From Desulfuromonadales bacterium (GTDB lineage: Bacteria > Desulfobacterota > Desulfuromonadia > Desulfuromonadales > BM103), in the NCBI GenBank assembly GCA_014860225.1, contig JACZKE010000052.1:1-64000 (forward strand): 64,000 nucleotides of DNA, given 5' to 3'. Of the stretch, positions 53,001 to 62,401 are shown one piece after another. Made by a program: the position numbers and the translations under genes. The stretch's first letter is position 1, and the number at the start of each line of letters is the position of its first letter. Under the pieces are notes generated by a model, which was given only the letters and a program-made list of their open reading frames with translations, ran no database searches and was not told the DNA's origin.

Positions 53001-55259
53001 CCCGGCTTTCCCGGCCATCCATGTCGCCCCCCGTTCCAGAGGGGTGGTGCCTCGTCCACGTTCCCACTCGATCGCTTCGGCATGCAGGGTGATGCGTTCT
53101 TCATCCGACCATTCTTCCAACTCCAGGGGAAGCTTGCGTTGCCAGTTGGGGTGCACGTCAACGGTTCCAGGCAGATTGACCTGTTCGGCCTGGCCGAGTA
53201 CATCCTCCATCTGAAACAGAAAGAGCTTGGACCTGGTGCGGGCGAGTAATGTGTGTACGGCACGGGCGAGATCGGGCCGCATTTCGGGATATCGGACCGG
53301 GTCGAGGCTCGCTCCCTCCGGCAAAAGACCGTTGCGCTCAAGCAGGAGAAGAAGCCGCGCCCGGTCCCCGGCCCGGTTGATAATCTGGCTATTGCGCAGG
53401 GCAGGGTCAGGAAAGAGCCCAAGCTGGTTGCGCAGCGCCAGATCCCGGCCCTGCCAATAGCCAACGAGTGTCGGAAGATCGTGAGTAGTGGCGGCAACCA
53501 ATGCCTGTGCCGGGTAATCTGGCAGGTCCTTGAATTCGCCCTTATCATTTTTCTCAAAGTACAAGAGACGATAGGAAAGGACCTCCTGGGGGAGGAGAGT
53601 CTCACGAACATTGTCCGGTACGGTGCCGAGATCTTCTCCCACCACCAGGCACCGGTTGCGTTGACTCTCCAGCGCCAGGATCGCCACCAGATCCTCGAAG
53701 GGATAACGGACATAGGCCCCATCGGCAGGCTCCTTGCCCGGCGGCACCCAGAAGAGGCGCATGAGGCCCATCACATGATCGATGCGGAGTGCCCCGGCAT
53801 GCCGCATGTTGGCGCGCAAAGTAGCAATAAAGGGGGCATAGGCGACCTCCTGCAGCCTTGTCGGGATCAGCGGTGGCAGGCCCCAGTCCTGGCCCTTGAG
53901 ATTGAAATCGTCCGGTGGCGCTCCGATTCTCGCTGATTGAGCATAAACATTCTGATAAATCCAGGTCTCCGCACCGGCACCATCGACGCTCACCGGCAGA
54001 TCTGCATACATGCCCACATTGAGGCCCAGCTCGAAGGAGCGGCGACCCACGGCACCGAGCTGCAGGCTGGTATGCCATTGCAGGTACTGGAAGTATTCAA
54101 GACGTATCCTGTGTTCTTCGGCAAAGCCAAGAACTGCAGGCGAGTCTGGAGAACGGAATGGCTCGGGCCAGACAGGCCAGCCCCACACTGAAGAATCTTC
54201 ATTATGCAGGTGTTCCTGCAGTGCCTCGAAAAGTCCATAGAGCTTCAGGGGTTTCCCGCCTTTCTCCTGAAAGTCTCGAAAGGCCCTGCCGCGGTCGCTC
54301 CCCGGGTCAAGATGATGATCACGGAAATGCTGGTAGACAATCTCCAGTATGACCTTCTTTGCGGCTGCAACGCCAGGATAGTCGACTAACTCTGTTTCTC
54401 TCAGATTGGCAAGCCTCACCTGAAATTGCGTGTCTTGAACAGCCTCCTGCGCCTTTCTGCTTTCCAGGAAATCGGGCATGGCCTCGATGTCGAGATAGAG
54501 CGGATTGAGAAAGAGACGGCTGGATGGGCTGTAGGGGCTTTTGTGCTGAGGATTGTGGGCGAAGGCGGCGTTGACCGGATTGATCCCGATCACGCCGGCG
54601 CCAAGCCCTGCAAAGAATTCGAAAAGATGATTGAGGTCGGTGAAGTCGCCTATGCCCCAGTTTCGGTGTGAACGCAGGGCATAGAGTTGGAGTGCCGGTC
54701 CCCAGACCCGGCCCTCCCCCTGCAGACCGGCCGGCACATAACAGGAGCGCGGCGCAACAATTAGCTGAAGATCCCCGGTGAGAGGATCGTTCTGGTCAAG
54801 TTCACGGAGGCTGAGATGGTGGTAGCCCTCAGCAAGAGCAGCGTCAACGGCAATCTCGAGCTCGCGCCGCACGATGGGCGTCCCGTCTACTACCCTTCTT
54901 TCCGTGAAGTTAAGGGCTTCTGCAAGGAATTCCCCGTGCTGTGTCCGCCCACCTTCCTCGCGAAGTTCCCAGGAGAAACGACTGCTGCTGCGGGTTTGCG
55001 GAACATGAATGAAGAGGCGCAGGGGCGATGCCGGCGTCCGTGTCACCAGAACCGGCGCCACGAGTCGACGCCATGGCCGGCTTTGCTCTGCCGCAAGAGC
55101 TGCCGCCAGCGTTTCCTTATTGGTCGTGTCCACACCCATGGCAGTCAGAAGTGAGTGTTTTGTAGCCGAAGAGGTGTGATGGCGTTTGCCCCAGATATCA
55201 TGGTAGCTCTGCTCGATAGAGTAAAGAGCGGCCAGTTGATCGATAACGGCAGTGCTCAT
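50073..55259 (-). CDS. Fused 4-alpha-glucanotransferase and maltooligosyltrehalose synthase (MalQ-TreY)
   Basis: 1728 aa. Residues 1 to about 735 are a bacterial MalQ (GH77) with RSHRNWGIGDFTDL, RIDHVMGLMRLFWVPPGKE (nucleophile Asp), VVGEDLGTVPDNV (acid Glu) and TTHDLPTLVGYW. From about residue 753 a complete TreY (GH13) follows: PVATYRFQFNRAFTFEQAT, YASPFLKARPGSLHGYDIID, GLRIDHPDGLYDPGQYYQWL and GTSTHDSKRSEDVRCRI. MalQ lengthens glucan chains and TreY turns their reducing end into a trehalose unit, so the fusion channels product to TreZ. Last gene of the minus-strand glucan operon; its start overlaps treZ by 4 bases. Confidence 0.92.
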   Translation of the reverse strand: MSTAVIDQLAALYSIEQSYHDIWGKRHHTSSATKHSLLTAMGVDTTNKETLAAALAAEQSRPWRRLVAPVLVTRTPASPLRLFIHVPQTRSSSRFSWELREEGGRTQHGEFLAEALNFTERRVVDGTPIVRRELEIAVDAALAEGYHHLSLRELDQNDPLTGDLQLIVAPRSCYVPAGLQGEGRVWGPALQLYALRSHRNWGIGDFTDLNHLFEFFAGLGAGVIGINPVNAAFAHNPQHKSPYSPSSRLFLNPLYLDIEAMPDFLESRKAQEAVQDTQFQVRLANLRETELVDYPGVAAAKKVILEIVYQHFRDHHLDPGSDRGRAFRDFQEKGGKPLKLYGLFEALQEHLHNEDSSVWGWPVWPEPFRSPDSPAVLGFAEEHRIRLEYFQYLQWHTSLQLGAVGRRSFELGLNVGMYADLPVSVDGAGAETWIYQNVYAQSARIGAPPDDFNLKGQDWGLPPLIPTRLQEVAYAPFIATLRANMRHAGALRIDHVMGLMRLFWVPPGKEPADGAYVRYPFEDLVAILALESQRNRCLVVGEDLGTVPDNVRETLLPQEVLSYRLLYFEKNDKGEFKDLPDYPAQALVAATTHDLPTLVGYWQGRDLALRNQLGLFPDPALRNSQIINRAGDRARLLLLLERNGLLPEGASLDPVRYPEMRPDLARAVHTLLARTRSKLFLFQMEDVLGQAEQVNLPGTVDVHPNWQRKLPLELEEWSDEERITLHAEAIEWERGRGTTPLERGATWMAGKAGSHIPVATYRFQFNRAFTFEQATELVSYLRCLGISHCYASPFLKARPGSLHGYDIIDHNALNPEIGDLDSFDRFTDTLRAESMGLILDMVPNHIGIGSNNRWWLDVLENGESSDFAGFFDIDWRPIQETLRGKVLLPILEDQYGAVLEKGLLVLRFDADHGEFSLNYHEHCFPIDPTTYAMILGHGIERLEGRLHPEDLVYLDLRSLVTAFGNLPGHHTTAAESRKARQRDKEVQKRLLARLCREHDEIDRFITENVMLLNGSPGEAQSYQLLHQLLERQAFHLAYWRVASDEINYRRFFDINDLAALRMENRRVFEKTHHFVLDLIASDKIVGLRIDHPDGLYDPGQYYQWLYEAACGRSVYATGPGYATAASGESDVPASIYVVVEKILANHERLRDSWPVHGTTGYEFANLVGGLFVDCRAEQEMTTIYTRFIGRRIVFDELLYDSKKLIIRVSLSSEFTVLANELRRIAEANWSTRDYTLNTIRDALKEIVACFPVYRTYVTAEGIEADDRRYVEWATREAEKRSRAADTSIFGFIRDVLLVTCQGREPGSYHRRILAFAMKFQQYTAPVMAKGLEDTSFYIYNRLLTLNEVGGDPRHFGTTVATFHQANQERAEQWPHSMLGTSTHDSKRSEDVRCRIAVLSEIPRMWSQRVRRWNRLNQSMKTRLGKANAPSKNDEYGLYQILLGAWPLQSLDETALENFTGRIRQYAIKAVREAKVHSSWININQEYEKATADFVGGLLQGGGNNQFLADFLPFQRQVARFGLFNSLSQLVLRLTVPGVPDIYQGDELWRFDLVDPDNRRPVDYTLRQELLKEMADRFPPQGSDRLAEIKHLLANLEDGRTKFYTLCQTLAFRNLRQSLFREGRYVPLDTTGEHASHLIAFARMSKDDACLIVVPRMMAQLLGFPSEGLPLGNIWGETAIVLPKDMPLKRFRNVFTAEQLCVRQGATGPELPVRDILANFPAALLAMDS

Positions 55260-57124
55260 GAGGTACTCCCTTCGCCGGGCTCAAGGAACCAGGCCACTGA
55301 CCAGGGGGGGACATTGCCATGCCGCAGCCGGCTCGCAAGGCCGGGTTCGCTTTCATAGAAAACCGTGCCCCGAATTTCGGCAATGGCCGAGAGGGCTTCT
55401 CCTCCGGCATTGGCCACCAAGCGAAGCAAGGAGCCGTCGTTCAACCGCCATTCGACCAGAAGTGCCCGCTTGCCAATCAGATAATGCCGCGAGCCATCGC
55501 CTGGCATCCCGACAAGCCGGGGGACAACAAATCGATGACGGAGACGGAGCAGACCCTCATAAAACCTCCTCCAGGCAAGTCCCCGTTGTGAGGTCGCTTC
55601 TGTCCAGCGAATCTTGGCGGACAAATAGGTGTCAACAGCCATCGGGTCCGGAATCCGCGCACGGGCGTCGGCATGACTAAAGGCCGAAAACCTTGAGAAC
55701 TCTCGACGCCGGCCTGCAGTCACCGCTTCTTGCAGGTCGGGTCCGAAATCGCAGAAGAAGAGAAACGGCGTGCGCGTCCCGAATTCCTCGCCCATGAAGA
55801 GCAGCGGCGGAGAAGGGGCGAGCAGTGTAACGGCGGCCATGACCTGGAGACTCTTTTCATCGGCGAGCATGGTGAGCCGATCTCCGAAGGCCCTGTTGCC
55901 TATCTGGTCGTGATTCTGCAGAAAGGAGACAAAAGCGGTGGCGGGCAGGTGCGCGCTCGGTTCCCCCCGGTGTTTGCCTTTTTGGTATTCGGAGCGCTCC
56001 CCCTGATAGGCAAAGCCTTCGGCCAGACAGCGGCCGAGGGACGCTGCGGGGGCTTTTCGGTAATCGGCATAATAGCCTTCCTCTTCGCCGGTAAGAAGCA
56101 CATGAAAACAGTGATGGATATCATCGTTCCATTGTGCCGTGTACCAGCGTGGACAGCCCTCCTGACGCTCGAGATAACGGGCCTGGTTGGCATCGTTTTC
56201 GAGGATGAGGTGCACATGTCGCTGCCGGCCCGGTCCGTTCCTGATGGCTTCGGCGAGTTCGATCAGAATGTCCGGCTGCGAATCGTCGTGGATGGCATGA
56301 ACGGCATCGAGTCTGAGGCCGTCCAGGCGGTATTCTTCAAGCCAGTAAAGCGCATTATGGATGAAGAAATCGCGTACCACCCGACTCTGCGGACCATCAT
56401 AATTGATCGCAGCCCCCCACGGCGTATGGTGGCGCTCGGTGAAGAACGGCGCGCTATAGAGATGGAGGTAGTTGCCTTCGGGGCCGAAGTGGTTGTAGAC
56501 CACGTCGAGAAAGACCATGAGACCATGGGCATGCGCCGCCGCCACGAGCCGTTTGAGATCCTCCGGTCGGCCATAGCTGCAATCCGGGGCAAAGGGCAGG
56601 ACTCCATCGTAGCCCCAGTTCCTGGTTCCGGGAAAATCAGCCACCGGCATAAGCTCAATGGCGGTTACTCCGAGCTCGTTGAGATAGCCGAGCCGCTCCT
56701 CCACCGCCCTGAAGGTCCCCTCCGGGGAGAAGGCACCGACATGCAGCTCGTAGAGCACAGCCTCTTCCCACGGTCTCCCCCGCCAGCCATCGTCCGGCCA
56801 TGGATATGCGGCCGGGTCGATCACCTCGCTCGGACCGTGGACGTCTTCGACCTGAAATCGGGAGGCCGGGTCGGGAACGCGAACCTCGCCGTTGATCCTG
56901 AACCGGTAATAACTGCCGGGTCCGGCTTCGGCATGATGATGTCGATACCAGCCGTTTTCCGCGGTCTGCATGGGAATTTCCGGGTCACCCTCCCGGCCAC
57001 TTTCGAGGCAGAGGTCCACCTTCTCGGCGGTGGGTGCCCAGAGTCGAAACAAGACGCCACCCTGCGGGTCCACCTCGGCGCCGAAGGGCATCGTGTGATG
57101 GTAGTGGCGCGCGTCTTCAGTCAT
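55256..57124 (-). CDS. treZ: Maltooligosyltrehalose trehalohydrolase
   Basis: 622 aa GH13 enzyme releasing trehalose from maltooligosyltrehalose made by TreY. An N-terminal CBM48-like domain ([15 protein letters not shown]) precedes the barrel, with [20 protein letters not shown], the nucleophile in [15 protein letters not shown], the acid Glu in [13 protein letters not shown] and [14 protein letters not shown]. It overlaps glgB by 8 bases and the MalQ-TreY gene by 4. Confidence 0.94.
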   Translation of the reverse strand: MTEDARHYHHTMPFGAEVDPQGGVLFRLWAPTAEKVDLCLESGREGDPEIPMQTAENGWYRHHHAEAGPGSYYRFRINGEVRVPDPASRFQVEDVHGPSEVIDPAAYPWPDDGWRGRPWEEAVLYELHVGAFSPEGTFRAVEERLGYLNELGVTAIELMPVADFPGTRNWGYDGVLPFAPDCSYGRPEDLKRLVAAAHAHGLMVFLDVVYNHFGPEGNYLHLYSAPFFTERHHTPWGAAINYDGPQSRVVRDFFIHNALYWLEEYRLDGLRLDAVHAIHDDSQPDILIELAEAIRNGPGRQRHVHLILENDANQARYLERQEGCPRWYTAQWNDDIHHCFHVLLTGEEEGYYADYRKAPAASLGRCLAEGFAYQGERSEYQKGKHRGEPSAHLPATAFVSFLQNHDQIGNRAFGDRLTMLADEKSLQVMAAVTLLAPSPPLLFMGEEFGTRTPFLFFCDFGPDLQEAVTAGRRREFSRFSAFSHADARARIPDPMAVDTYLSAKIRWTEATSQRGLAWRRFYEGLLRLRHRFVVPRLVGMPGDGSRHYLIGKRALLVEWRLNDGSLLRLVANAGGEALSAIAEIRGTVFYESEPGLASRLRHGNVPPWSVAWFLEPGEGSTS

Positions 57125-59030
57125 TTGTTTTCGACCTGAATACGATTATCGCCAGCGGTGGCAGGGTGAGATTGAGGGAGTGGTAATGGCCGTGCGCGGC
57201 AACCGGTGTCGCCTGCACCGCACCGCAATTGCCCATGCCGCTGCCTCCATAGAGAGGTGCGTCGCTGTTCAGGAGCTCTTCCCAGAGGCCGCCCCGGGAG
57301 ACCCCGATTCGATAGTTGTGTCGAGGAACAGGGGTAAAATTGGCAACACAGACGAGGTCCTCACCCTCCTGCCGGGAGCGTCGGAGGTAGGCGAGCACCG
57401 ACTGCTGGTGATCCTGGCAGTCGATCCAGGAAAAACCCTCCGCGTCGAAATCGACAGCGTGCAGAGCCGGTTGCCCGCGAAGAACCGTGTTCAGGTCCCG
57501 GACCCAGCGCTGCAGTCCCTTGTGCGCAGGGTCGTTGAGCAGATGCCAGTCAAGGCTCCTGTCGTGGCTCCATTCTGCCCGCTGGCCGAATTCGCAGCCC
57601 ATGAAGAGCAGCTTCTTGCCTGGATGCGTATACATGTAGCCATAGAGGAGCCTGAGATTGGCGAATTTCTGCCATTCGTCGCCGGGCATCTTGCCGAGCA
57701 TGGACCCCTTACCGTGCACCACCTCGTCATGGGAGAAAGGCAGGAGGAAGTTTTCCTGGAAGGCATAAAGCAGGCTGAAGGTGATGTTGTGTTGATGGTA
57801 CTTGCGATAAAACGGATCCTGTTGCAGATAAACGAGGGTGTCGTGCATCCAGCCCATATTCCACTTGAGGCCGAAGCCGAGTCCGCCGAGATAGGTTGGC
57901 CGGGAGACCATGGGCCAGGCGGTCGATTCTTCGGCAATGGTTATGGTGTCCGGGTGTTCACGGTAGATGAGCTCATTAAAGCGTTTGATGAAATCCACTG
58001 CTTCGAGGTTTTCACGGCCGCCAAATCGGTTAGGAACCCATTCCCCTTCCTTGCGGGAGTAATCAAGATAGAGCATGGAGGCTACGGCGTCGACCCGCAG
58101 TCCGTCGAGATGGTACATCTCAAGCCAGAAGAGCGCATTGCTAAGCAGGAAGTTACTGACTTCCTGTCGGCCGTAATTAAAAACGAATGTGCCCCAGTCG
58201 CGCTGTTCGCTCTGTCGGGGGTCGGCGTGCTCATAAAGATGAGTACCGTCGAAATAACCGAGTCCATGCGCGTCGCGGGGGAAGTGGCCCGGCACCCAGT
58301 CGAGGATGACGCCGATACCGTTTCTATGCAGAGTGTCGACAAAGTACATGAAATCCTGGGGCGTGCCGAAACGGCTGGTAGGCGCATAATAGCCGACCGT
58401 CTGATAGCCCCAGGAGGCATCCAGAGGGTGCTCGCTGACCGGCAGCAGCTCTATGTGGGTAAAGCCCATCTCCTTGACATAATCGGCGAGTCTGGGCGCC
58501 AGTTCCCGATAGGTGAGCCAGCGGTCATCCTCCTCGACCACCCGCATCCAGGAACCGAGATGCACCTCATAGACCGCAATGGGGGCGTCGAGCCGGTGCC
58601 GCCCGCCGCGACTCGCCAGCCACTCTTCATCTTGCCATTGATAGCCGGAAATATCCCAGACCATGGAGGCGGTGGCCGGCCTGATCTCGCAGGCGAAGCC
58701 GAACGGATCGGTCTTTTCCGCGGTGTATCCGGCGTTTTTTGAACGGATCGCGTACTTGTAGAGCGACCCGTTTCCGACGCCCGGCACAAACACTTCCCAG
58801 ATACCGGAGTCACCACGACTTTCAAGTGGATGGCGCGACTCGCTCCAGTCGTTGAAATCGGCGATCAGCGCTACCCGCTCGGCATTGGGTGCCCATACAG
58901 CAAACCAGGTGCCCGGCTCGCCGTCCTTCTCGCCGATATGGGCACCGAGCTTTTCCCAGGACCGATAATGGGTCCCTTCAATCAGGAGATGCAGGTCATA
59001 GTCGGTTAAGCGTGTGTGTGCGGTGGTCAT
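57117..59030 (-). CDS. glgB: 1,4-alpha-glucan branching enzyme
   Basis: 637 aa. N-terminal E-set/CBM48 region ([20 protein letters not shown]), GH13 barrel with the nucleophile in [18 protein letters not shown], the acid Glu in [28 protein letters not shown] and [20 protein letters not shown]. It introduces alpha-1,6 branches in the glucan made by GlgE. One-base overlap with the TreS-maltokinase gene (TAATG). Confidence 0.95.
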   Translation of the reverse strand: MTTAHTRLTDYDLHLLIEGTHYRSWEKLGAHIGEKDGEPGTWFAVWAPNAERVALIADFNDWSESRHPLESRGDSGIWEVFVPGVGNGSLYKYAIRSKNAGYTAEKTDPFGFACEIRPATASMVWDISGYQWQDEEWLASRGGRHRLDAPIAVYEVHLGSWMRVVEEDDRWLTYRELAPRLADYVKEMGFTHIELLPVSEHPLDASWGYQTVGYYAPTSRFGTPQDFMYFVDTLHRNGIGVILDWVPGHFPRDAHGLGYFDGTHLYEHADPRQSEQRDWGTFVFNYGRQEVSNFLLSNALFWLEMYHLDGLRVDAVASMLYLDYSRKEGEWVPNRFGGRENLEAVDFIKRFNELIYREHPDTITIAEESTAWPMVSRPTYLGGLGFGLKWNMGWMHDTLVYLQQDPFYRKYHQHNITFSLLYAFQENFLLPFSHDEVVHGKGSMLGKMPGDEWQKFANLRLLYGYMYTHPGKKLLFMGCEFGQRAEWSHDRSLDWHLLNDPAHKGLQRWVRDLNTVLRGQPALHAVDFDAEGFSWIDCQDHQQSVLAYLRRSRQEGEDLVCVANFTPVPRHNYRIGVSRGGLWEELLNSDAPLYGGSGMGNCGAVQATPVAAHGHYHSLNLTLPPLAIIVFRSKTND

Positions 59031-62000
59031 TATAATCTCTCCCTGAGCGAACCGTGATTCCGATACTTGATAAAACCGATGATCCCGGCGAGCGGGATAT
59101 GCAGCCAGTCGGGGCGGTTATTGAATTCATATTGCAGCTCGTAAAAGACCTTATCAAGAAGGAAGGCATCCAGCAGTACACTTCTCCCGGGATCGGCAGG
59201 CAGAAAAGTACCGCCTTCAGCCGTCTTCAGGTAAGCAGCGAGAAAGGTGGCTGCGGCCCAGGCCTCCCAGGCTCGCACCTGCTGTTCGATCGCGGCTGAT
59301 TCCGCGGCCGCAATCTCCGGGCCGGCAGCGATGAGCGTCGTGTGCGCCGCGTAGCTGAAGGAACGGAGCATTCCGGCCACGTCCTTCAGTGGTGACTGTT
59401 TACGTCGTCGCTCGGCCAGCGACCGGATCGGCTCCCCCTCGAAATCGATAAGGATGAAATCGTCGTCGGTGCGCAACACCTGGCCCAGATGATAATCGCC
59501 GTGACAGCGAATGCGGCTGCCACCGATGCCGCTCAACTCCCGCAGGGCCTGGAAACGCCGCAGGAGGTCAGGGCCTGCTGCGATGACCGCGTTCGCCTGC
59601 TCTTGCACCTCCTCGCTCAGACTGGCCGATCGACTGGTCAGCATGCCGAGGCTCAGCTGTGCCTGGGATGTAAAAGCATCAGCAAGACTAACGAGATATG
59701 TCGGTGTAATGGGCTCGGGCGTAAAATTCCTGTCGCGTTTCTCACGGGAGAGCGCCAGGTGAAATTCAGCGGTGCGGACGCCGAGCTGCTCGATCGCTGC
59801 CAGATAGTCGCCGAGGCTCTCTTCGAGGGCGGCCGGCCGAGCCTGCTCGGCAAGCTTCAAGAGCGCTGCCGTGTTGGTTGAAGGCGACCCGCGAAGAGAG
59901 AGTGGGAAGGTTTGCCGGTTCTGCAGGAAGTCGGCAAGATGCTTCATGGTGAATCCCCAACCGTCGCCTTGATTCTTCTCAAAGACCTGGAGCATGGCCA
60001 CTGTGGAACTCGAACGGTCAGGCTGTTGATAGTCAATGGCACCCAGAACCGGAGCCATATTGGCAAAGCTGGTGCTCTCGGTAAGATACCGTCCGATCTC
60101 CATATCCGGGCTCGGTCCTTTCTCGACCCGGCGGAAGCTCTTGATAATAAAGGTGTCGTTGAGGATGATGGAGGTGTTGCTTTGTTCAACGGAGAGACGG
60201 CGCACCTCATCGCATTCCGCTTCCCGTTCTTTGTCCTTTTGGAAGGCATCGCTCCGGTAGGCTATGAGACGGCCCTTGGCGGTAGTGGCAAAGCTCCGGC
60301 CGTTGGCTATGATGGTGAAGAGATCGCAGCAGGCGGTTCGGTCCGACAGGGCATCGAAGAGGACGCCATTTTCCTTGGAGGTTGACACCCGGCAGAGAAG
60401 GCTTTCCGGGATTTCTGCCATCAGGGTGTCGACCAGCTCTCCCTTGGCGATTTTGAGGGGCAGCGAATAGCTCTCTTCGTCGCCGTCTTCATAAATGACC
60501 GATGCGAAGATGACAAAGAACCCTGCTCCCAATTTTGTCCAGTCAGTGATGTGCAGCGATGAGATTGCACGCCCCTTTCCCCTGAACCAGCGTTGCCGTG
60601 GCATGTAGGTGAGGAGCACGTCCTGCTCAAGCTGGTAGCGGTATTCCTGTCGTAGAAAATTATCCCAGCCGCCGGCCAGGTCAAGTGAAGGGAGGTTTAA
60701 ATCCGCTCCCCCCGAGCCGCCAGGAACTTTGATGGGCTTCGTCTGCGGCTCGAGCTTGAACCATACGAAGCTGTGCGGACCCATGGTCAGGAAATAGGGC
60801 AGATCGCCGATCATCGGGAAATCGGTGTGGCCGATAAGCTCAACAGGTGTCCAGCCGCGAAATTCGGAGAGATCGAGTTCTACCGGCTGGACAAAGCGCG
60901 ACAGATTGGCCACCGCCAGGATCACCTCTCCCTTGTAGCGGCGGATATAGGGGAGCACCGTTCGATTTTCCGGTCTCAGGAATTCAATGGTCCCCTTTCC
61001 GAACGCCTTATATTGGCGGCGTAGTGAGATAAGGCGTTTCATGAAATGAAGGAGCGAGGAAGGATTGCGTTCCTGGGCATCGACATTCAACCCCTGGTAA
61101 CTGTAGACGGGGTCCATGATCACCGGCAGATAGAGCCTGGCCGGATCTGACCTGGAAAAGCCGGCATTTCTGTCTGTTGACCATTGCATGGGGGTCCGCA
61201 CCCCGTTGCGGTCGCCGAGAAAGATATTGTCTCCCATGCCGATTTCGTCTCCATAATAGACTACAGGAGTACCGGGAAAGGAGAAAAGCAGGCTGTTGAG
61301 CAACTCGATTCGGCGCATGCTGTTGTTGACCAGGGGCGCCAGACGCCTGCGGATGCCGACATTGAGACGCATGCGGGCGTCCAGAGCATATTCACGGTAC
61401 ATGTAGTCGCGTTCCTCGTCGGTCACCATCTCCAGGGTGAGTTCGTCGTGATTACGCAGAAACATGGCCCATTGGCAGTTATCGGGAATGGCCGGGGTGC
61501 GTTTGAGGATCTCGGTGATCGGATGGCGGTCTTCCTGAGCGATGGCCATAAAGATTCGTGGCATAAGCGGAAAATGGAAGGCCATATGGCATTCGTCACC
61601 GTCACCGAAATAGGGCCGTACATCTTCCGGCCACTGGTTGGCCTCAGCCAGCAACAAACGATTGTCAAAATGCAGGTCAAGCTGGCGACGGAATTCTTTG
61701 AGCACCGCGTGCGTTTCCGGCAGATTCTCATTGTTCGTGCCTTCGCGGACGCAGAGATAGGGCACCGCATCAAGCCGCATGCCGTCTATGCCCATGTCAA
61801 ACCAGAAGCGCATGACCCGACAGACGGCTTCGACAACCCGGGGATTGTTGAGGTTGAGGTCGGGCTGGTGGGAGAAGAAACGATGCCAGTAATAGGCTCC
61901 GGCCACCGGATCCCAGGCCCAGTTGGAGGATTCGCTGTCAGTGAAGATAATCCGGGTTTCGGGAAACTTCGTATCCGTGTCGCTCCAGACATAGAAGTTG

Positions 62001-62383
62001 CGACGGGCTGATCCGGCTTTGGCGCGGCGCGCCGCCTGGAACCAGGGGTGCTGGTCCGAGGTGTGATTAACGACGAGTTCGGTGATTACTTTCATTCCCC
62101 GTTGATGGGCCTCTCGAATAAAATTGCGGAAGTCCCGCAAGGTGCCGTAATCAGGATGGATACCGCGATAGTCAGAGATGTCGTAGCCATCGTCACGAAG
62201 AGGGGACGGATAAAAGGGCAGCAGCCAGATGGCGGTTATGCCGAGGTCCTGAAGATAGTCGAGTTTTTGTATGAGCCCGCGGAAGTCCCCCAAGCCGTCG
62301 CCATTGCTGTCAAAGAAGGCTTTGACATGAAGCTCGTAGATGATCGCGTCCTTATACCAGAGACTGTCCTTTTTCTTGGCCAT
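59030..62383 (-). CDS. treS: Trehalose synthase fused to maltokinase (TreS-Pep2)
   Basis: 1117 aa. Residues 1 to about 550 are TreS (GH13): [20 protein letters not shown], the nucleophile in [17 protein letters not shown], acid Glu in [13 protein letters not shown] and [13 protein letters not shown]. From about 575 ([14 protein letters not shown]) a maltokinase follows, with kinase motifs [14 protein letters not shown] and [13 protein letters not shown]. Together they convert trehalose to maltose and then to maltose-1-phosphate, the GlgE substrate. I use ATG 62383; an upstream TTG would directly abut the RBS. The fusion of TreS with Pep2 is known in actinobacteria and proteobacteria. Confidence 0.93.
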   Translation of the reverse strand: MAKKKDSLWYKDAIIYELHVKAFFDSNGDGLGDFRGLIQKLDYLQDLGITAIWLLPFYPSPLRDDGYDISDYRGIHPDYGTLRDFRNFIREAHQRGMKVITELVVNHTSDQHPWFQAARRAKAGSARRNFYVWSDTDTKFPETRIIFTDSESSNWAWDPVAGAYYWHRFFSHQPDLNLNNPRVVEAVCRVMRFWFDMGIDGMRLDAVPYLCVREGTNNENLPETHAVLKEFRRQLDLHFDNRLLLAEANQWPEDVRPYFGDGDECHMAFHFPLMPRIFMAIAQEDRHPITEILKRTPAIPDNCQWAMFLRNHDELTLEMVTDEERDYMYREYALDARMRLNVGIRRRLAPLVNNSMRRIELLNSLLFSFPGTPVVYYGDEIGMGDNIFLGDRNGVRTPMQWSTDRNAGFSRSDPARLYLPVIMDPVYSYQGLNVDAQERNPSSLLHFMKRLISLRRQYKAFGKGTIEFLRPENRTVLPYIRRYKGEVILAVANLSRFVQPVELDLSEFRGWTPVELIGHTDFPMIGDLPYFLTMGPHSFVWFKLEPQTKPIKVPGGSGGADLNLPSLDLAGGWDNFLRQEYRYQLEQDVLLTYMPRQRWFRGKGRAISSLHITDWTKLGAGFFVIFASVIYEDGDEESYSLPLKIAKGELVDTLMAEIPESLLCRVSTSKENGVLFDALSDRTACCDLFTIIANGRSFATTAKGRLIAYRSDAFQKDKEREAECDEVRRLSVEQSNTSIILNDTFIIKSFRRVEKGPSPDMEIGRYLTESTSFANMAPVLGAIDYQQPDRSSSTVAMLQVFEKNQGDGWGFTMKHLADFLQNRQTFPLSLRGSPSTNTAALLKLAEQARPAALEESLGDYLAAIEQLGVRTAEFHLALSREKRDRNFTPEPITPTYLVSLADAFTSQAQLSLGMLTSRSASLSEEVQEQANAVIAAGPDLLRRFQALRELSGIGGSRIRCHGDYHLGQVLRTDDDFILIDFEGEPIRSLAERRRKQSPLKDVAGMLRSFSYAAHTTLIAAGPEIAAAESAAIEQQVRAWEAWAAATFLAAYLKTAEGGTFLPADPGRSVLLDAFLLDKVFYELQYEFNNRPDWLHIPLAGIIGFIKYRNHGSLRERL

Positions 62384-62401
62384 AACAGTAATCAACCTCT
62401 C

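Noticed and set aside
50832-58742. Several 200-520 codon plus-strand ORFs opposite the trehalose operon
   Set aside because: They mirror GC-rich codons of strongly supported GH13/GH77 enzymes and contain no recognisable domain.
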